Shown piece by piece: positions 36,708 through 39,145 of a DNA stretch of 39,145 nucleotides. Origin of the DNA: a virus; IMG/VR virus record IMGVR_UViG_3300020166_000050, positions 1-39,145 of that record. The stretch is one strand, 5' to 3'. The notes under the pieces are model-generated. The model had not been told where the DNA came from. It worked only from the letters and a program-made list of their open reading frames with translations, and searched no databases. The position numbers and the translations under genes were made by a program. Each line of letters starts with the position of its first letter. The first letter of the stretch is position 1.

Positions 36708-39145
36708 TACACTTACACATTTTAGATTTTAATTCATTTATTTGCTCTTGCTGTTCTTTAACTGCACCAATTAATACTGACACTAAGTGCTCGTAATCAA
36801 CTGTCTTATAGGTCTTTGTAGAACCTTCCTCTAATCTTTCCTGCTCTCGTACAACTTCTGGTACAATTTCTTCTACCTCTTGTGCTATAAGTCCTATGTT
36901 GGTTCTTCCTTTACGGTCACCCTCTTTCCATTGGTAACTTACAGGATGTAATGACATCACTTTTTCTAAGTTGTTTTCTAAAGGCTTTATATTGGTTTTT
37001 AATCTTCTATCTGAAAAATCCCAAAATCCAACAATATCTGAGGCCATATGTAAAACACCTTTAGAGTTTACTTGTCCTCTTGTAGTACCTCCAGTCATAA
37101 ACTGTATTGGATGACTTGACATTGTACCAATCTTACCTGCTCCATGGCCAGTATGTGCATACATTGTAGTAATGATTCCATCACTAACTGACTTAACATC
37201 TAGTCTAGCGTGAGAAGATCCTGCAACATTTACTCTACCATTCCAACCTCCATCATTAGATACACTTCCTGTTGAATTACCAAACTCATTATAACTATTA
37301 CTAAAGGTTTTAGATCCTGAAAGAGTTTCATTAGCACTTTTTACAGAATAATTACTTGGAGTAAAGTTTTCTTGAGTCCAATAATCAAATGGCCCTTTTA
37401 TAACACCTTCTGTTCCCTCTTGCCTTGAGTATCTTGGCACTCCCCAGAAAGGTCGAATATCTACAGTATTATAATAAGTCTGCCCATTACCATGATTACC
37501 AATCCAATAATTTGCCCAACCTGTATGCCCTGCAAAAGTACCTGATGTTTGGTAAAAAGTTCCTTCATCAGATCCATATCCAACTTCTGCTAATCCGTTT
37601 GCTTTATCTACAGTAGAACTATTGACTGCTGCTTGTTTCACATATCCTGCATCAGCGTGATTACCCCAGTCATAAGCAGTTTTCCAATTTGCTGCTGTTC
37701 CATAAGACGTAGTAGTAATATTGTATTTAGTCCAGAATCCATCACCCATTGCAGACCTTGTATCTCCATTAGAAACACATAGTAGTTGATGTCCTAGACC
37801 TGCAATATCCTCGCCCTGTGTGTTGTTTGAATGAGTCCACGCTAGTCCATATAAATTACCTAAAGTCGTTCCATCATCCGCCGTTTTATAAGCAGCACCC
37901 ATACTCCAAACATGCTGATATCTTGTTGATGAGTAAAGTCCAAATACACCACGACCATAATTATTAGCGACTAATGCTACTTGTGTACCCATTGTAAGAG
38001 TAGATCCGATTGTATCTGCTGCATTACTTCTAAGATACTTGGAGTCTGTTTGAGCAGTTATATCAAAACTTTTTATATATCCTGCACTTGCGTGGTTACC
38101 CCAACCATGTGCAGCATCCCAATTAGTATTGGTTACATTTTGTAGTAGCCTATCTTTAGTTAAAAAAGTTGTACCGTTTAATTGTAGAACCCCTGAACCA
38201 TTCATACCAAAGTCAGCAGAACCCCAGGTACTTAAACCATGATTTGGTGCACCATGTGAAGCAGCACCCCATCCACTAGGGCCTCCAATATGAACTCTAT
38301 TATATAAATGTATGTATTCTCCTGTTTGTGATCCTTTTGCAGTACCTCTAATACCACCAATTTTTAAGTTTTCAGTAGAGGCTGTTCCTGTTAATATTCC
38401 ACTAAATGAGTCTGCTGCATCTGATCTTAATAAAGATGCACCATTAATACCGTCCACTTTTTCAGAGTCTGCTGCTTTTGCAGTCTTGCCTAAGTATTGA
38501 GAATTTGACCATGATTGTGTGGCTACTCTATTTCCATCATCGTATAAATCATTACTATATCTTACAGGCCATTTAGAGTTAACTTCGTTCGTTCTACCAG
38601 TTGCTGCTTCTTCAGCATTTCTTGGTTTATAAACATCACCATTACCTGCTGTATATGCTTCATATTCTATATCAGCACCTGCGTTTCTTCCCTCTGGTGT
38701 ATGTAATCTATATTGAGCACCTCCACCTCTAAGCCACACCATAATACCACCAGTAACTGGTAAAACTATACCACCTAGCATATTAGAATATGTTTCATGA
38801 AATTCAACAACTCTTATTGATTTATGATTTCCACCCCATGCAGTATCACCTGACCATTCAAAAGTAAATGTCAATCCTCCTTTGTGTGATGCTGTATACC
38901 ATGTATCAGGTGCTTTCCAACTATATCTTCTTGAAACAGAATATCTTTGATAAGCATACGAACCTCTTCCTTGTATTCTTACAGGGTAATATGTATCTGC
39001 ATTTCCATCAACTTGAATATCTACATAAGCAGTGTTAATGTGACTTTCTACGTCAATGTCTGCAAATAGTTTATCAGATTCATCTTCAGTATAATACCTA
39101 TCGTCATGGTTGTGAGATGGTAATGTTTTAATATACCCTGCATTA
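36697..39145 (-). CDS. Tail fibre/spike with peptidase S74 chaperone domain (5' end cut)
   Basis: The frame is open to the right edge with no stop. The TTG at 38872-38874 is not a real start, since 90 further codons are readable (GYIKTLPSHNHDDRYYTED...). This gives at least 815 aa. Repeats of the type WGNHA.AGY (two clear copies, around residues 258 and 403 counted from the 38874 TTG) form a fibre shaft. The C-terminal ~100 residues are an intramolecular chaperone (S74): the Ser and Lys of SDRRLKTNIKPL (near 37000-37015) are the self-cleavage pair, followed by IGLIAQEVEEIVPEVV and a coiled coil. The fibre trimer would recognise the host. Confidence 0.85.
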   Translation of the reverse strand, partial: NAGYIKTLPSHNHDDRYYTEDESDKLFADIDVESHINTAYVDIQVDGNADTYYPVRIQGRGSYAYQRYSVSRRYSWKAPDTWYTASHKGGLTFTFEWSGDTAWGGNHKSIRVVEFHETYSNMLGGIVLPVTGGIMVWLRGGGAQYRLHTPEGRNAGADIEYEAYTAGNGDVYKPRNAEEAATGRTNEVNSKWPVRYSNDLYDDGNRVATQSWSNSQYLGKTAKAADSEKVDGINGASLLRSDAADSFSGILTGTASTENLKIGGIRGTAKGSQTGEYIHLYNRVHIGGPSGWGAASHGAPNHGLSTWGSADFGMNGSGVLQLNGTTFLTKDRLLQNVTNTNWDAAHGWGNHASAGYIKSFDITAQTDSKYLRSNAADTIGSTLTMGTQVALVANNYGRGVFGLYSSTRYQHVWSMGAAYKTADDGTTLGNLYGLAWTHSNNTQGEDIAGLGHQLLCVSNGDTRSAMGDGFWTKYNITTTSYGTAANWKTAYDWGNHADAGYVKQAAVNSSTVDKANGLAEVGYGSDEGTFYQTSGTFAGHTGWANYWIGNHGNGQTYYNTVDIRPFWGVPRYSRQEGTEGVIKGPFDYWTQENFTPSNYSVKSANETLSGSKTFSNSYNEFGNSTGSVSNDGGWNGRVNVAGSSHARLDVKSVSDGIITTMYAHTGHGAGKIGTMSSHPIQFMTGGTTRGQVNSKGVLHMASDIVGFWDFSDRRLKTNIKPLENNLEKVMSLHPVSYQWKEGDRKGRTNIGLIAQEVEEIVPEVVREQERLEEGSTKTYKTVDYEHLVSVLIGAVKEQQEQINELKSKMCKCNGK

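Noticed and set aside
1-39145. tRNA genes, CRISPR arrays, insertion sequences, reverse transcriptase
   Set aside because: None seen by eye: no cloverleaf with tRNA boxes, no regularly spaced repeats, no transposase or RT motifs.

Overview
The window reads as part of a temperate podovirus (or prophage) of a Bacteroidota host, most likely a flavobacterium. The evidence is AT-rich DNA, A-rich starts without Shine-Dalgarno sequences, a Bacteroidota-type arm-binding integrase, a DUF3127-type single-strand binding protein, a DUF1566 tail domain, and TAnnTTTG-like promoter elements. No terminase, portal or major capsid gene is visible. These probably lie beyond the right edge, upstream in the leftward late operon. 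The left edge is also cut inside an early region.

Layout: 1-12287 is a rightward early/middle arm. Bases 1-3180 hold small genes of unknown function, many only 22-150 codons. Bases 3240-5771 hold a protein with a DnaA domain IV-like DNA-binding region, a first tyrosine recombinase and small unknown genes. Bases 5731-12287 are a replication/recombination module: a possible Rad52/Sak-like annealing protein, a ribbon-helix-helix protein, a YqaJ exonuclease, a small OB-fold protein, a winged-helix/Phg_2220_C initiator, a zinc-ribbon/Toprim/DnaB-like primase-helicase, an Hjc-like resolvase, an SSB and a DUF1599 protein. Bases 12288-12554 look like an integrase control or attachment region, followed by a second, Bacteroidota-type integrase (12555-13808). 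From 13809 to the right edge everything is leftward. In transcription order this is an S74-chaperone tail fibre, accessory tail proteins, three neck/ring-type proteins, a 1749-aa tail/stabilisation protein, a DUF1566 tail protein, a cupin, three proteins in the order of T7 gp14/gp15/gp16 (201, 632 and 2736 aa), then an amidase and holin-type lysis genes.

The most striking content is a set of three complete type I hammerhead ribozymes at 388-441, 1054-1101 and 1439-1490. Each starts on the base right after the stop codon of the upstream gene. Each would cleave 25-27 nt upstream of the next start codon. Between ribozymes the genes come in pairs, and nearly every gene here has the same A-rich leader (core AAACTGAAAA) before its ATG. 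The stem I sequences differ between copies but stay complementary, which supports a real RNA structure. This looks like ribozyme-punctuated processing of a phage early polycistronic transcript.

Other points to check are the repeat-rich region before the second integrase, an integrase with two replaced catalytic histidines, a possible overprinted gene inside the 8.2-kb gene, and a strong hairpin before the ribbon-helix-helix gene. Functions come from motif reading by eye; no database search was possible.
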